Shown one piece after another: positions 7,109 to 13,715 of a DNA stretch of 38,157 bases. The translations under genes and the position numbers were made by a program. A model generated the notes under the pieces. The model worked only from the letters and a program-made list of their open reading frames with translations, was not told the DNA's origin and did no database searches. Source of the stretch: Acidiferrobacteraceae bacterium (lineage in GTDB: Bacteria; Pseudomonadota; Gammaproteobacteria; Acidiferrobacterales; JAJDNE01). Location: assembly GCA_037388825.1 (NCBI GenBank), contig JARRJV010000009.1:1-38157 (forward strand), read 5' to 3'. The first letter of the stretch is position 1. The number at the start of each line of letters is the position of its first letter.

Positions 7109-7813
7109 ATGAGATACATCAAAGACGATATAGGCAAGAACGATGCGGACTGCGCCGAAGATGCGGTCCGGTCGACGGTACTTCTGGAACAGCGTATCGA
7201 AGCGATTGAGGATCGCATCCGCGAGCTTCCGGCGGATGCCGAAGTGGAGCGGGCGAGTCTGCAGGTTGACGCGGCGGCACTGCTGCTCGATCTGGAACAG
7301 GGAAAAGAGGCCTGGGACCTCGCGCGGTCGGCGCTGGACCCGCTGCTCGCTCATCAGCAATGGGAATTGGCCGCCCAGGCCTGCCTGCTTATGTTCCAGG
7401 CCGATCAGCCTGAATCCATGGCTGCCCTTGGGCACGCCATATGGCTCTCGGTTACCTTCCCGGTGGACCCGGAGCTGACGGTCGCCATCATGCAGCAGGT
7501 CGTTGACGAGACGCCGGACGATTCCGACGGTGCGGCGGTCGCGGCGGTCGTCGCCCACTACGTCACGGATCTTCGCGCCGAGGGCAAACAGCGCGATGAA
7601 TTGCTGTTTTTTACAAACAATCTGATCGGCACCGTCGCCCGTCGCCACGGCGATGTCAGTAGCCAGGAAAAGTTTGATGCCTGGTTTGAGCGTCTGGAAT
7701 TGAACGAACCGGAGAAATTCCTGGTTCGATTGCGCAATATTGTCGATGTCATGGTTCAGGAAGACTGGTGGCTGGACCGTGACGCTTTGCAGAACCAACT
7801 TCCGGGTAATTGA
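7109..7813 (+). CDS. Helical protein of unknown function in the Cas6-like/RspA operon
   Basis: Unrecognised 234-residue protein, strongly acidic and apparently all alpha-helical. It is Ala/Leu-rich with amphipathic repeats from about residue 25 to 110 (for example VERASLQVDAAALLLDLEQG and LLAHQQWELAAQACLLMFQA). These resemble TPR-like helical hairpins, though no clear TPR consensus can be assigned. There is no signal peptide or membrane helix. It overlaps no neighbour and is separated by 15 and 9 bases from the flanking operon genes, so it is co-expressed with the Cas6-like protein directly downstream. A scaffold or adaptor role is plausible but not shown. Confidence 0.75.
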   Translation: MRYIKDDIGKNDADCAEDAVRSTVLLEQRIEAIEDRIRELPADAEVERASLQVDAAALLLDLEQGKEAWDLARSALDPLLAHQQWELAAQACLLMFQADQPESMAALGHAIWLSVTFPVDPELTVAIMQQVVDETPDDSDGAAVAAVVAHYVTDLRAEGKQRDELLFFTNNLIGTVARRHGDVSSQEKFDAWFERLELNEPEKFLVRLRNIVDVMVQEDWWLDRDALQNQLPGN

Positions 7814-7822
7814 TTCGCGCTT

Positions 7823-8515
7823 ATGTACTGGGAAGAGACACAGGAGCATCAGCAGCCGGTATCGGACGAAGTCGTCGATATCAGTTTCCGGATCCGCTGT
7901 CGCGCACTGCCGGTGGACCACGCCGGTGCACTCGCCGATGCCCTGCTGGCGCAGTTGCCGTGGCTGGCCGAGCACCCACAGGCCGGGGTTCACAGTATCC
8001 ATGTGGCCGATTCCGGCAACGGGTGGATGCGTCCGGATCAGCCCGACGACCTCATCTACCCGTCACGGCGCACCCGGCTCACCTTGAGGGTCCCGCGGGA
8101 GCATGTGGGCGAGGCCCTGGGCCTGAGCGGCAGTTCCCTGGATATCGCCGGAAACTCCCTGGATGTGGGCGAGGCCAGCGTCCGCCCCCTGAGTACGATT
8201 ACGACCCTGTTCGCGCGCTATGTTGTTGCCACGGATGAAGGCGAAGAAGCCGTGTTTCTTGATGCCATCGCCCGGGAGTTGCGGGCCATGGGTATCCAGC
8301 CGCGAAAAATGATGTGCGGGATCAGCAAGACAATCCGTGCGGGGGACGATAAAATCCGGACCCGCAGCCTGATGCTGGCCGAGCTCACGGTGGAAGAATC
8401 GATCCGTCTGCAGGAAAAAGGCCTGGGAACGCATCGGCATTTGGGGTGTGGTCTTTTCATTCCGCACAAGGATATCAAGAAGGTTCGACCCGGTTCGTCC
8501 GAGGCGGCCGAATAG
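7823..8515 (+). CDS. Cas6/Cmx6-like RAMP protein, stand-alone
   Basis: The 230-residue translation resembles the type I-MYXAN Cas6/Cmx6 family, whose relatives cleave or bind CRISPR repeat RNA. Shared features recalled from that family are IRCRALPVDHAGAL with a candidate catalytic His33, SGNGWMRP (64-71), SRRTRLTLRVP (81-91), TTLFARYVV (127-135), a basic RKMMCG (161-166) and a C-terminal glycine-rich loop GLGTHRHLGCGLFIPHK (200-216). The glycine-rich loop is the RAMP/Cas6 hallmark. No CRISPR array or other cas gene is visible in 38 kb. Its partners are a DsrC-family regulator and sulfur genes, so an RNA target other than crRNA is likely. Family membership is fairly sure; activity is unknown. 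Confidence 0.75.
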   Translation: MYWEETQEHQQPVSDEVVDISFRIRCRALPVDHAGALADALLAQLPWLAEHPQAGVHSIHVADSGNGWMRPDQPDDLIYPSRRTRLTLRVPREHVGEALGLSGSSLDIAGNSLDVGEASVRPLSTITTLFARYVVATDEGEEAVFLDAIARELRAMGIQPRKMMCGISKTIRAGDDKIRTRSLMLAELTVEESIRLQEKGLGTHRHLGCGLFIPHKDIKKVRPGSSEAAE

Positions 8516-8564
8516 CTTATCCAGAATCGTCAATCAATAAACGTAAGGAGAGGGACGCAGAACC

Positions 8565-8903
8565 ATGTCACTCGAATATCAGGGTAAAACCATTGAAACT
8601 ACGGCCACCGGCTATCTTGTCAACCTGGAAGACTGGGATGAGGGTCTGGCGAAGCAACTCGCCGATTCCGAGGGAGTCGAGTTGACCGACCGCCATTGGG
8701 ATCTCATTAACTTCCTGCGGGACGAGTACTTCAACAACAACCAGAATCAGCCCAACACGCGCAACATCGTGAAGGCGATGTCCGATAAGTGGGGCGAGAA
8801 GATCGGCCAGAAAGAGATCTATGATCTGTTTCCCAAGGACCCGAGCAAGCAGGGCGGGCGGATCGCCGGCCTGCCTGAGTCGCGCCGCAAGGGCGGATAC
8901 TAG
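8565..8903 (+). CDS. rspA: DsrC/TusE-family protein lacking both cysteines (RspA type)
   Basis: A 112-residue DsrC-family protein. The core follows the DsrC at 1382-1717: GYLVNLEDWDEGLA, LTDRHWDLINFLRDEY and IYDLFPKDPSKQ. The functional C-terminal cysteines are both replaced by glycine: KQAC becomes KQGG (Gly98), and the terminal GCV becomes GGY (Gly111) after a 2-residue longer arm. It therefore cannot carry sulfur as DsrC or TusE do. Cysteine-free DsrC relatives have been named RspA and proposed to be regulators. It lies 49 bases after the Cas6-like gene, preceded by AAGGAGAGGGA, and 48 bases before an SseA-type sulfurtransferase. The symbol rests on the missing cysteines only. Confidence 0.85.
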   Translation: MSLEYQGKTIETTATGYLVNLEDWDEGLAKQLADSEGVELTDRHWDLINFLRDEYFNNNQNQPNTRNIVKAMSDKWGEKIGQKEIYDLFPKDPSKQGGRIAGLPESRRKGGY

Positions 8904-8951
8904 GTCATAGCGGGCGGCGTGGCCGTCAGGGCCGCGCTGCTACGCCCTGCC

Positions 8952-9803
8952 ATGTCCATCTACACCACTGTTGTCTCCGCCGGGGATTTGGCGCACCACA
9001 TCGACCACCCGGACTGGGTTATCGTGGACTGCCGTTTCACCCTCACCGATCCGGAGGCGGGTCGGCGCGCCTACACCCAAGGTCATCTTCCGGGCGCACG
9101 CTATGCCCATCTGGAAGACGATCTCTCGGCACCGGTTTCTCCGCGAAGTGGCCGCCATCCGCTTCCCGATCCGGATGTGCTGGAGGGGAAGCTGGGTGCA
9201 TGGGGAATCGACTCGGAAAAACAGGTCGTCGCCTACGATGACACCTTCGGTGCCATGGCCTCGCGGCTGTGGTGGCTGTTACGCTGGCTCGGCCACGACC
9301 GGGTGGCCCTGCTCGACGGAGGTCTCCCGGCCTGGACCCGTGCCGGCCTGCCTGTGACGACGGAGATTCCCCGGGTGCATCCCGCGCATTTTCTCGCGAA
9401 TCCGCGACCCGGCATGGTGGTGAGCGCCGAGTCCGTGGCGGCTTCCCTGGCCGAGGATTCAGCCGTGCTCGTGGACGCACGTGCCGAAGAGCGTTTCAGC
9501 GGTGAGGTCGAGCCGCTGGACCCCGTTGCCGGCCACGTTCCTGGCGCGGTCAATCTGCCCTGGGAGGACAATCTGGATCTGGACGGGACCTTCCTGCCCC
9601 CTGGCGACCTCAAGGAACTCTACGGGGACATCATTGGTTCCCATTCGAGCGCAGACGTGATCGCGATGTGTGGATCGGGGGTAACGGCCTGTCACAACCT
9701 TCTGGCCATGGAAATCGCAGGAATCTCCGCGGCGCGACTGTATGCCGGTTCCTGGAGCGAATGGATCACGGACCCCGGGCGCCCCGTCGCCACCGGAGAG
9801 TGA
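8952..9803 (+). CDS. sseA: SseA-type sulfurtransferase (two rhodanese domains)
   Basis: Cytoplasmic tandem-rhodanese enzyme of 283 residues. The N-terminal rhodanese domain (about 1-145) has no catalytic cysteine. The C-terminal domain has Cys240 in MCGSGVTACHN. The loop CGSGVTA is the 3-mercaptopyruvate sulfurtransferase type, as in E. coli SseA, rather than the thiosulfate type. I chose the ATG at 8952 (MSIYTTVVSAG) over an upstream in-frame GTG at 8919, because the N-terminal domain begins there. Last gene of the rightward operon; it may supply persulfide sulfur to the cell or to the neighbouring pathway. It converges with the PilZ gene 7 bases away, with no terminator with a T-run between them. 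Confidence 0.88.
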   Translation: MSIYTTVVSAGDLAHHIDHPDWVIVDCRFTLTDPEAGRRAYTQGHLPGARYAHLEDDLSAPVSPRSGRHPLPDPDVLEGKLGAWGIDSEKQVVAYDDTFGAMASRLWWLLRWLGHDRVALLDGGLPAWTRAGLPVTTEIPRVHPAHFLANPRPGMVVSAESVAASLAEDSAVLVDARAEERFSGEVEPLDPVAGHVPGAVNLPWEDNLDLDGTFLPPGDLKELYGDIIGSHSSADVIAMCGSGVTACHNLLAMEIAGISAARLYAGSWSEWITDPGRPVATGE

Positions 9804-9810
9804 ACGAAGC

Positions 9811-10185
9811 CTAGGTCCCGATGCTGAAGGGTGGGGGCCCGCCCCCGGGCTTCTTGTCTTCCGCGTGCTGGATACCGTGTTCGATCAGGCCTTCCAGCGC
9901 CTCATGGGTTTCGGGGTCGACGCGCAGGAAATGAATCGCCGTCCCGCTGTCGGTGATGCGCGCAATCTCCGACGGGATATGGAATACCTTTTCCTCATCC
10001 CCGTAGGAAAGGGTGATCATCAGGTCCACCTTCGCACCCCGGGTCAAAGCCCCCCAATAGACATTGAGGAGCGCGCCTGTAAAGCTGATGTCGTGGAGTT
10101 TGCACAAGCGAAAGCCCTGGGGAAGGCTGAGAAGTACTTCCTCGACGATGGGTACGCGAATGTCGGTGCGGCGTTCAACGGTCAT
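9811..10185 (-). CDS. PilZ-domain protein
   Basis: Probable cyclic-di-GMP receptor of 124 residues consisting of one PilZ domain. The two signature elements are present: ERRTDIRVPI near the N-terminus (RxxxR type) and DISFTGALL (D/N-x-S-x-x-G), about 30 residues later. The C-terminus is a short charged Gly/Pro tail (KKPGGGPPPF). I chose the ATG at 10185 so that the protein starts MTVERR, as is common for single-domain PilZ proteins; an ATG 18 bases upstream is possible. It is last in the minus-strand group after the thioredoxin-like gene, with a 79-base gap that may hold its own promoter. Confidence 0.85.
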   Translation of the reverse strand: MTVERRTDIRVPIVEEVLLSLPQGFRLCKLHDISFTGALLNVYWGALTRGAKVDLMITLSYGDEEKVFHIPSEIARITDSGTAIHFLRVDPETHEALEGLIEHGIQHAEDKKPGGGPPPFSIGT

Positions 10186-10264
10186 GACGATCCACCCATA
10201 CACGAATCAAATTATATCGCAGGATGTTATGCAAGTACTGTGTCATCGCGTGCGCCATTGGCAA

Positions 10265-10600
10265 TTAGTCATAAAAGATCTCGTAGGGTCGCCGGATCGA
10301 CTCGGCAACCTGGCCCAGCGAAAAATACCGCACAAATCTCGCAGTTTCCGCGCCCTCGAAACAGATGACAATGGTGGGCACTTCGCGGACATCCCACGTC
10401 GCCGCTTTTTCCGCTTCCACGTCACACCGAATCGTCTGCAGCCGCATGCAGGGAAACCGGTCCCGGAGCAGGTCTTCCAACCGCGGACGAATGGTATCGC
10501 AGACGCCGCAATCCGGTCCGGTAAACAGCAGCACCTCGTTTCCGGCGCCCGCGGAATCCGCCAGCGTCGAATGATTCTCCAGATCGCCTTTGGGGACCAT
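10265..10600 (-). CDS. Thioredoxin-fold protein with CGVC motif
   Basis: A 111-residue thioredoxin-like protein with no signal peptide, so probably cytoplasmic. The redox motif is C31-G-V-C34 in FTGPDCGVCDTIRP, and the cis-proline is Pro75 in REVPTIVI. It differs from classical thioredoxin (WCGPC), so the disulfide potential and partners are probably different. The ATG at 10600 is the first ATG in frame and is 8 bases after the stop of the upstream PiuC-type gene. An in-frame GTG at 10624 overlaps that gene and is less likely. Tight linkage to the dioxygenase suggests co-expression. Confidence 0.82.
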   Translation of the reverse strand: MVPKGDLENHSTLADSAGAGNEVLLFTGPDCGVCDTIRPRLEDLLRDRFPCMRLQTIRCDVEAEKAATWDVREVPTIVICFEGAETARFVRYFSLGQVAESIRRPYEIFYD

Positions 10601-10608
10601 GATCGGGC

Positions 10609-11283
10609 TCAAACCTCGCCCCACATGCGGATCAGGTTCACATAGGCGGTGTTGATCTCCCGGGCCTCCTCGCTGTCCGGAGAACTTGCGAGCAGGCTTT
10701 CCTTGGCCCGGTAAAGGGTATAAAGGAGCTCACGCCGGGCGGGGTCGCGGATCAGGCTCTGAATCCAGGTGATGGCAACCAGTCGTTCTCCGCGGCTTAC
10801 TTCGGCCACGTGGTGCAGGCTGGAAGAGGGGTAGACCACGGCGTCGCCGGCAGGGAGCTTGACCCGGTTCTGCCCAAAGGCGGAGTTGACCACCAGTTCG
10901 CCACCATCATATTCATCAGGCTCGCTGAGGAAAACGGTGACAGAAACGTCGGATCGGTACAGCGGGCCCGGTGCACCCATGACCGGGTCATCCACGTGGT
11001 CCCCGTAGCGCATTCCGGGCGCATATCGGGCAAAAATCGGGCTGGCCGCCCGCAGGGGCAGGGCGCCTGCGCGGTACGCCTCATGTTCGTTCAGGGCCGC
11101 CATGACGGTACTGTTGAGCAGCTCCAGAACCTGACGGCTCGCAGCCAGTTCCTCATTGTTTTTTACGCGGCCTGCGTCGTGACCGGCGCTGAGTCGACCG
11201 TCGACAAAGCGGGCGCCAGCCAGGGTCTGGCGGACGTTGCGCAGCTGTTTGTCATTCAGTACGCGTTCCAGGATGAGTTGCAT
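10609..11283 (-). CDS. piuC: PiuC/YbiX-type Fe(II)/2OG dioxygenase (PKHD hydroxylase)
   Basis: Fe(II)- and 2-oxoglutarate-dependent hydroxylase of 224 residues, close to the PiuC/YbiX family length. The iron ligands are H96-x-D98 (YGDHVDD) and H157 or H158 (SSSLHHVAEV); R167 (RGERLVAITW) probably binds 2-oxoglutarate. The C-terminal WIQSLIRDPARRELLYTL is typical of the family. In pseudomonads piuC is co-transcribed with a TonB siderophore receptor and Fur-regulated; no receptor is seen here. A Fur-box-like sequence at 11355-11373 lies upstream, which fits iron control. Start: the ATG at 11283, without a clear ribosome-binding site. Confidence 0.9.
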   Translation of the reverse strand: MQLILERVLNDKQLRNVRQTLAGARFVDGRLSAGHDAGRVKNNEELAASRQVLELLNSTVMAALNEHEAYRAGALPLRAASPIFARYAPGMRYGDHVDDPVMGAPGPLYRSDVSVTVFLSEPDEYDGGELVVNSAFGQNRVKLPAGDAVVYPSSSLHHVAEVSRGERLVAITWIQSLIRDPARRELLYTLYRAKESLLASSPDSEEAREINTAYVNLIRMWGEV

Positions 11284-11354
11284 AGGGAGGTATTTCGGGA
11301 TTCAGGCGCTATGGAACGGGAAGGAACCTTGTGCCAGCCCAGCGATTCGTCGTG

Positions 11355-11373
11355 GATAGTGATGATAATCTAA
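11355..11373. promoter_or_regulatory. Fur-box-like sequence upstream of piuC
   Basis: The 19 bases beginning GATAGTGATGATAATC match the classical Fur consensus at 12 of 19 positions, including GATA-TGAT-AT. It lies 72 bases upstream of piuC, a gene class that is Fur-controlled in pseudomonads. Fur is the inferred regulator; a chance match in AT-rich DNA is possible. Confidence 0.4.
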
Positions 11374-11374
11374 A

Positions 11375-11390
11375 TTAACAATATTGTTAA
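11375..11390. promoter_or_regulatory. Perfect 16-bp palindrome, possible operator
   Basis: TTAACAATATTGTTAA is fully self-complementary over 16 bp in a GC-rich genome. It sits between piuC and the small gene, directly beside the Fur-like site. It is the size of a dimeric helix-turn-helix regulator site. No regulator is known for it. Confidence 0.45.
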
Positions 11391-11406
11391 ACATATTGTT
11401 TTATAT
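11390..11406 (+). repeat. 17-base AT-rich repeat, copy 1
   Basis: AACATATTGTTTTATAT occurs here and again, identically and in the same orientation, at 16760-16776, before lysS. Both copies lie in AT-rich patches between genes. Chance is reduced but not excluded by the low complexity of the sequence. Confidence 0.5.
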
Positions 11407-11596
11407 AATAAATAATATCTTCACCCAGGCCGCGGTGCGGTTCTGATCGTGCCATATGGCGCACTATAACCGAGAAGGGCAAAAGGCTGGAACCGCAGGC
11501 GAAGCTTTGGAATAATACGCGGCCTTGAGACATATAAGCTATATCTAATGTACCGGATTTTCGGCGTCCCTTTTAGCACAGGAGCGGTATTTTAAA

Positions 11597-11794
11597 ATGA
11601 ACAAGACCTATTACGAGACCATCGACAAGATGGAGAAAGCCGGTGTCGACAAGGAATACATCAACGGTTGGGCATGCGGATTCCTGCATAACCCGAAGCG
11701 CGAGGAACAGCGCGTGACCGAAGCCTACGAGGCCGGTTACAACGATGGAACCGAGAGCAAGACCGACGGATTCAGCACCTGGCAAAACGGCTGA
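11597..11794 (+). CDS. Small acidic protein of unknown function (65 residues)
   Basis: I do not recognise the family. The 65-residue protein starts MNKTYYETIDKMEKAG and has two Gly-aromatic segments, YINGWACGFLHNP and AYEAGYNDG. The one cysteine is in GWACGF. There is no signal or membrane segment. A GGAG site lies 12 bases before the ATG and a perfect rho-independent terminator starts 28 bases after the stop, so it is probably a single-gene transcript. The repeated G-Y/W pattern recalls small ribosome- or nucleic-acid-associated proteins, but I would not assign it. Confidence 0.72.
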   Translation: MNKTYYETIDKMEKAGVDKEYINGWACGFLHNPKREEQRVTEAYEAGYNDGTESKTDGFSTWQNG

Positions 11795-11822
11795 TTCGGC
11801 CTGCTTCGAAAGCCGATCCCAG

Positions 11823-11854
11823 AAAAAAGCAGACGGTGAGTCGTCTGCTTTTTT
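11823..11854 (+). terminator. Strong rho-independent terminator
   Basis: Perfect 13-bp arms (11823-11835 and 11842-11854) with a 6-base loop; the arms end in six A and six T. It terminates the small gene at 11597 and, by symmetry, could act on both strands. It lies 31 bases before the next start codon, so the following oxygenase gene needs a promoter overlapping or just after it. Confidence 0.93.
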
Positions 11855-11884
11855 CTTGTCTGCAGAACCGGTGACGGGCGTCCC

Positions 11885-12496
11885 ATGAGCGAACGGAAAA
11901 TTCAGACCGGGGTATCGCCGTACGTGCTTGAGGAACTCAAGCCGCTGAGTTTTGTGTGGCGTATCCGCGGAGCCCTGCCGGCGGATGTCTGTCGCGAAGC
12001 CATACGACGGTTCGAGGAAAAGAAAGAGCAGCAATACCTCGGCCGGGTCGGGCAGACGGCGGAGGAACGCACGTCCATCAAACAGTCCACGGACCTGGCG
12101 ATTAGCGGCAAGGATGACTGGAAAGACATCGACACCATGTTGCACCGTTCCCTGGGGCTCGCGATTCGGGAATTTCGTGAGTGCTTCGGATTCTTCAAGG
12201 GACCGTTCCGGGACGTGGGCTACAACCTGCAGCGTACCGAACCCGGTCAGTACTATCACTGGCACATCGATGGCGGTAGTCACGATTTTGCCGATCGCCA
12301 GCTGGTCGCCGTCTGGTACCTGAATGATGTACCGGGTCCCGGGGGAGAAACCGAGTTCCTCTACCAGGATCTCAAGGTAGAACCGGAGGAAGGAACCCTG
12401 ATCCTGTTCCCGCCCTTCTGGACCCACGAGCATCGCGGTGTGACTCTTGAGCAGGGAATGAAATATATCGCCACGACCTGGGTGGTCTTCGCCTGA
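11885..12496 (+). CDS. 2OG-Fe(II) oxygenase, prolyl-4-hydroxylase-like
   Basis: A 203-residue 2-oxoglutarate oxygenase with the double-stranded beta-helix iron site: H127-x-D129 in YHWHIDGG, a distal His181 or His183 in WTHEHRG, and Lys193 (GMKYIATTW) as the likely 2-oxoglutarate contact. The N-terminal half holds a charged helix (RRFEEKKEQQYLG). The substrate is unknown; relatives hydroxylate proline or other residues or small molecules. It starts 31 bases after a terminator and is 33 bases before the TauE/SafE gene, so the two are probably co-transcribed. The start has only a weak ribosome-binding site. Confidence 0.85.
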   Translation: MSERKIQTGVSPYVLEELKPLSFVWRIRGALPADVCREAIRRFEEKKEQQYLGRVGQTAEERTSIKQSTDLAISGKDDWKDIDTMLHRSLGLAIREFRECFGFFKGPFRDVGYNLQRTEPGQYYHWHIDGGSHDFADRQLVAVWYLNDVPGPGGETEFLYQDLKVEPEEGTLILFPPFWTHEHRGVTLEQGMKYIATTWVVFA

Positions 12497-12529
12497 CCGG
12501 CACTCCTGTGCCTCCCGACGCTTGCCCTC

Positions 12530-13249
12530 ATGACCCCGCAGATCATCGCCCTGTTGACCGTGGTCTGCGTCCTGACCTACAGCTTCGAAATAGTATTCGG
12601 GCTGGCCGGCACCATCCTGATGGTTACCATCATGAGTCTCGTCGTGCCGACCCAGGTACTGGTGATCTATTCAATCCTTCCCCAGATCCTGGTCGCGGTC
12701 ATCGGCCTGGTGCGCACCCCCAGGCCCCTGAACTGGCGACTCCTTGGCGGTATGCTGGCCCTGGCATCCGTCGGCGCGGTCCTCGGCCTGCTGCTGTTCT
12801 ATCGCCTGCCACCGGAACTGTTCCGACGCCTGTTCGCCGTTGCGATTGTCGTGTTTGGCGCCTACTTGGTGCTTTCGCCGGGCCATGTTCGGCTGCATCC
12901 CTGGCTCGGGCGGTTGCTGGACGGGCTTGCGGGAATTTCCCAGGGCCTGTTTGGTGTCAGTGGCCCCATCGCCATGACCCGGCTGCTGGGCACCCTTGCG
13001 CACAAGACTGACGTGCGCAATCACGCACTCGCATTTTTCCTGGCCTTGAACCTGGTTCGTGGGGGTGGCTACCTGGTGAACGGCACGATCGGGGCCCAGA
13101 TCGGCCTGGCCATGGCCTGGTCCGCGCCGGTGCTGGGGGTCACACTATGGTTTGCGAACCGCCTGCATTTCCACGTCAATGAGGCATGGTTCCGGCGCGT
13201 GGTTTCCTGGGCCATTCTGCTGGGCGGGATCAGCATGTGGTGGCGCTAG
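12530..13249 (+). CDS. TauE/SafE (TSUP) family membrane permease
   Basis: Integral membrane protein of 239 residues with about seven or eight hydrophobic helices (7-29, 32-60, 72-90, 97-116, 127-150, 165-185, 190-208, 220-237). The TSUP hallmarks are the N-terminal half FEIVFGLAGTILMV and the second-half repeat GISQGLFGVSGPIAMTRLL. The family exports or imports sulfite, sulfonates, sulfoacetate and other organic anions. In a sulfur oxidiser a sulfite or sulfonate role is attractive but not proven. It converges with the Sel1-repeat gene with no gap. Confidence 0.86.
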   Translation: MTPQIIALLTVVCVLTYSFEIVFGLAGTILMVTIMSLVVPTQVLVIYSILPQILVAVIGLVRTPRPLNWRLLGGMLALASVGAVLGLLLFYRLPPELFRRLFAVAIVVFGAYLVLSPGHVRLHPWLGRLLDGLAGISQGLFGVSGPIAMTRLLGTLAHKTDVRNHALAFFLALNLVRGGGYLVNGTIGAQIGLAMAWSAPVLGVTLWFANRLHFHVNEAWFRRVVSWAILLGGISMWWR

Positions 13250-13690
13250 TCAGGCCTCGTGTTGGGCCTCTTCCGCCAGCTTGTACCATTGCTGCGCCTT
13301 TTCGGGGTCGACGGGAACCCCCTGGCCCTGCTCGTACATCATGCCCAGGGTCATGGCGGAACCGGGCAGGCCCTGTTCAGCCGCCAGCGTGAACCACTTG
13401 ATGGCCTCGGCATTGTCCTGCTGTACGCATTCTCCCTGCATATACATAAAGCCCAAACCGTGTTGCGCGTAGGGATGACCCTGGTCGGCAGCCAATTGCA
13501 TCCACTTCAGGGCATCGGCATCGTTGCGCGCGCGGCCCAGGCCGTTCTGGCACATGACCGCCATCCGGTACTGCGCCTCGGCGTTGCCGCTGTCCGCCAG
13601 GGGGGCGAGCAGATTTGCCGCCTTCGCGAAATGTTTGGCCTCGAACGCAGCAAGGCCGCTGGACAGATTCATATCGATTTCGTCATTCAT
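13250..13690 (-). CDS. Sel1-repeat protein
   Basis: A 146-residue protein made mainly of three or four Sel1-like repeats (TPR-related, about 36 residues each): from ANLLAPLADSGNAEAQYRMAVM, ALKWMQLAADQGHPYAQHGLGFMY, AIKWFTLAAEQGLPGSAMTLGMMY and AQQWYKLAEEAQ. Such repeats mediate protein-protein contacts. No signal peptide is seen with the chosen ATG at 13690, which has an AGGA element upstream. The reading frame is open further upstream but would overlap the neighbouring gene. It is 25 bases downstream of the Sfum_1244-like gene and probably co-transcribed. Confidence 0.86.
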   Translation of the reverse strand: MNDEIDMNLSSGLAAFEAKHFAKAANLLAPLADSGNAEAQYRMAVMCQNGLGRARNDADALKWMQLAADQGHPYAQHGLGFMYMQGECVQQDNAEAIKWFTLAAEQGLPGSAMTLGMMYEQGQGVPVDPEKAQQWYKLAEEAQHEA

Positions 13691-13715
13691 TTTCTTTTGT
13701 ATCCTGAAATTCTTC

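Larger units (their letters stand above)
11284..11596. promoter_or_regulatory. Divergent AT-rich control region of piuC and the small gene
   Basis: This 313-base gap has no gene. It carries a Fur-like site, a perfect 16-bp palindrome and a 17-base AT-rich sequence repeated upstream of lysS. A TATAAT at 11404-11409 could be a rightward -10, but I see no good -35 for it. A second AT-rich patch at 11531-11550, with TTGAGA at 11525, precedes the small gene at 11597, and a GGAG ribosome-binding site lies at 11581. Confidence 0.55.

Noticed and set aside
9833-9846. GGGGG-CCCG-CCCCC hairpin after sseA as a terminator
   Set aside because: It lies in the coding 3' end of the PilZ gene, has no T-run, and is a Gly/Pro codon run, so it may be only coding sequence.
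5937-11283. A CRISPR array that would explain the Cas6-like gene
   Set aside because: I looked for regularly spaced 28-37 base repeats here and elsewhere and saw none; no cas1, cas2 or effector gene is present either.
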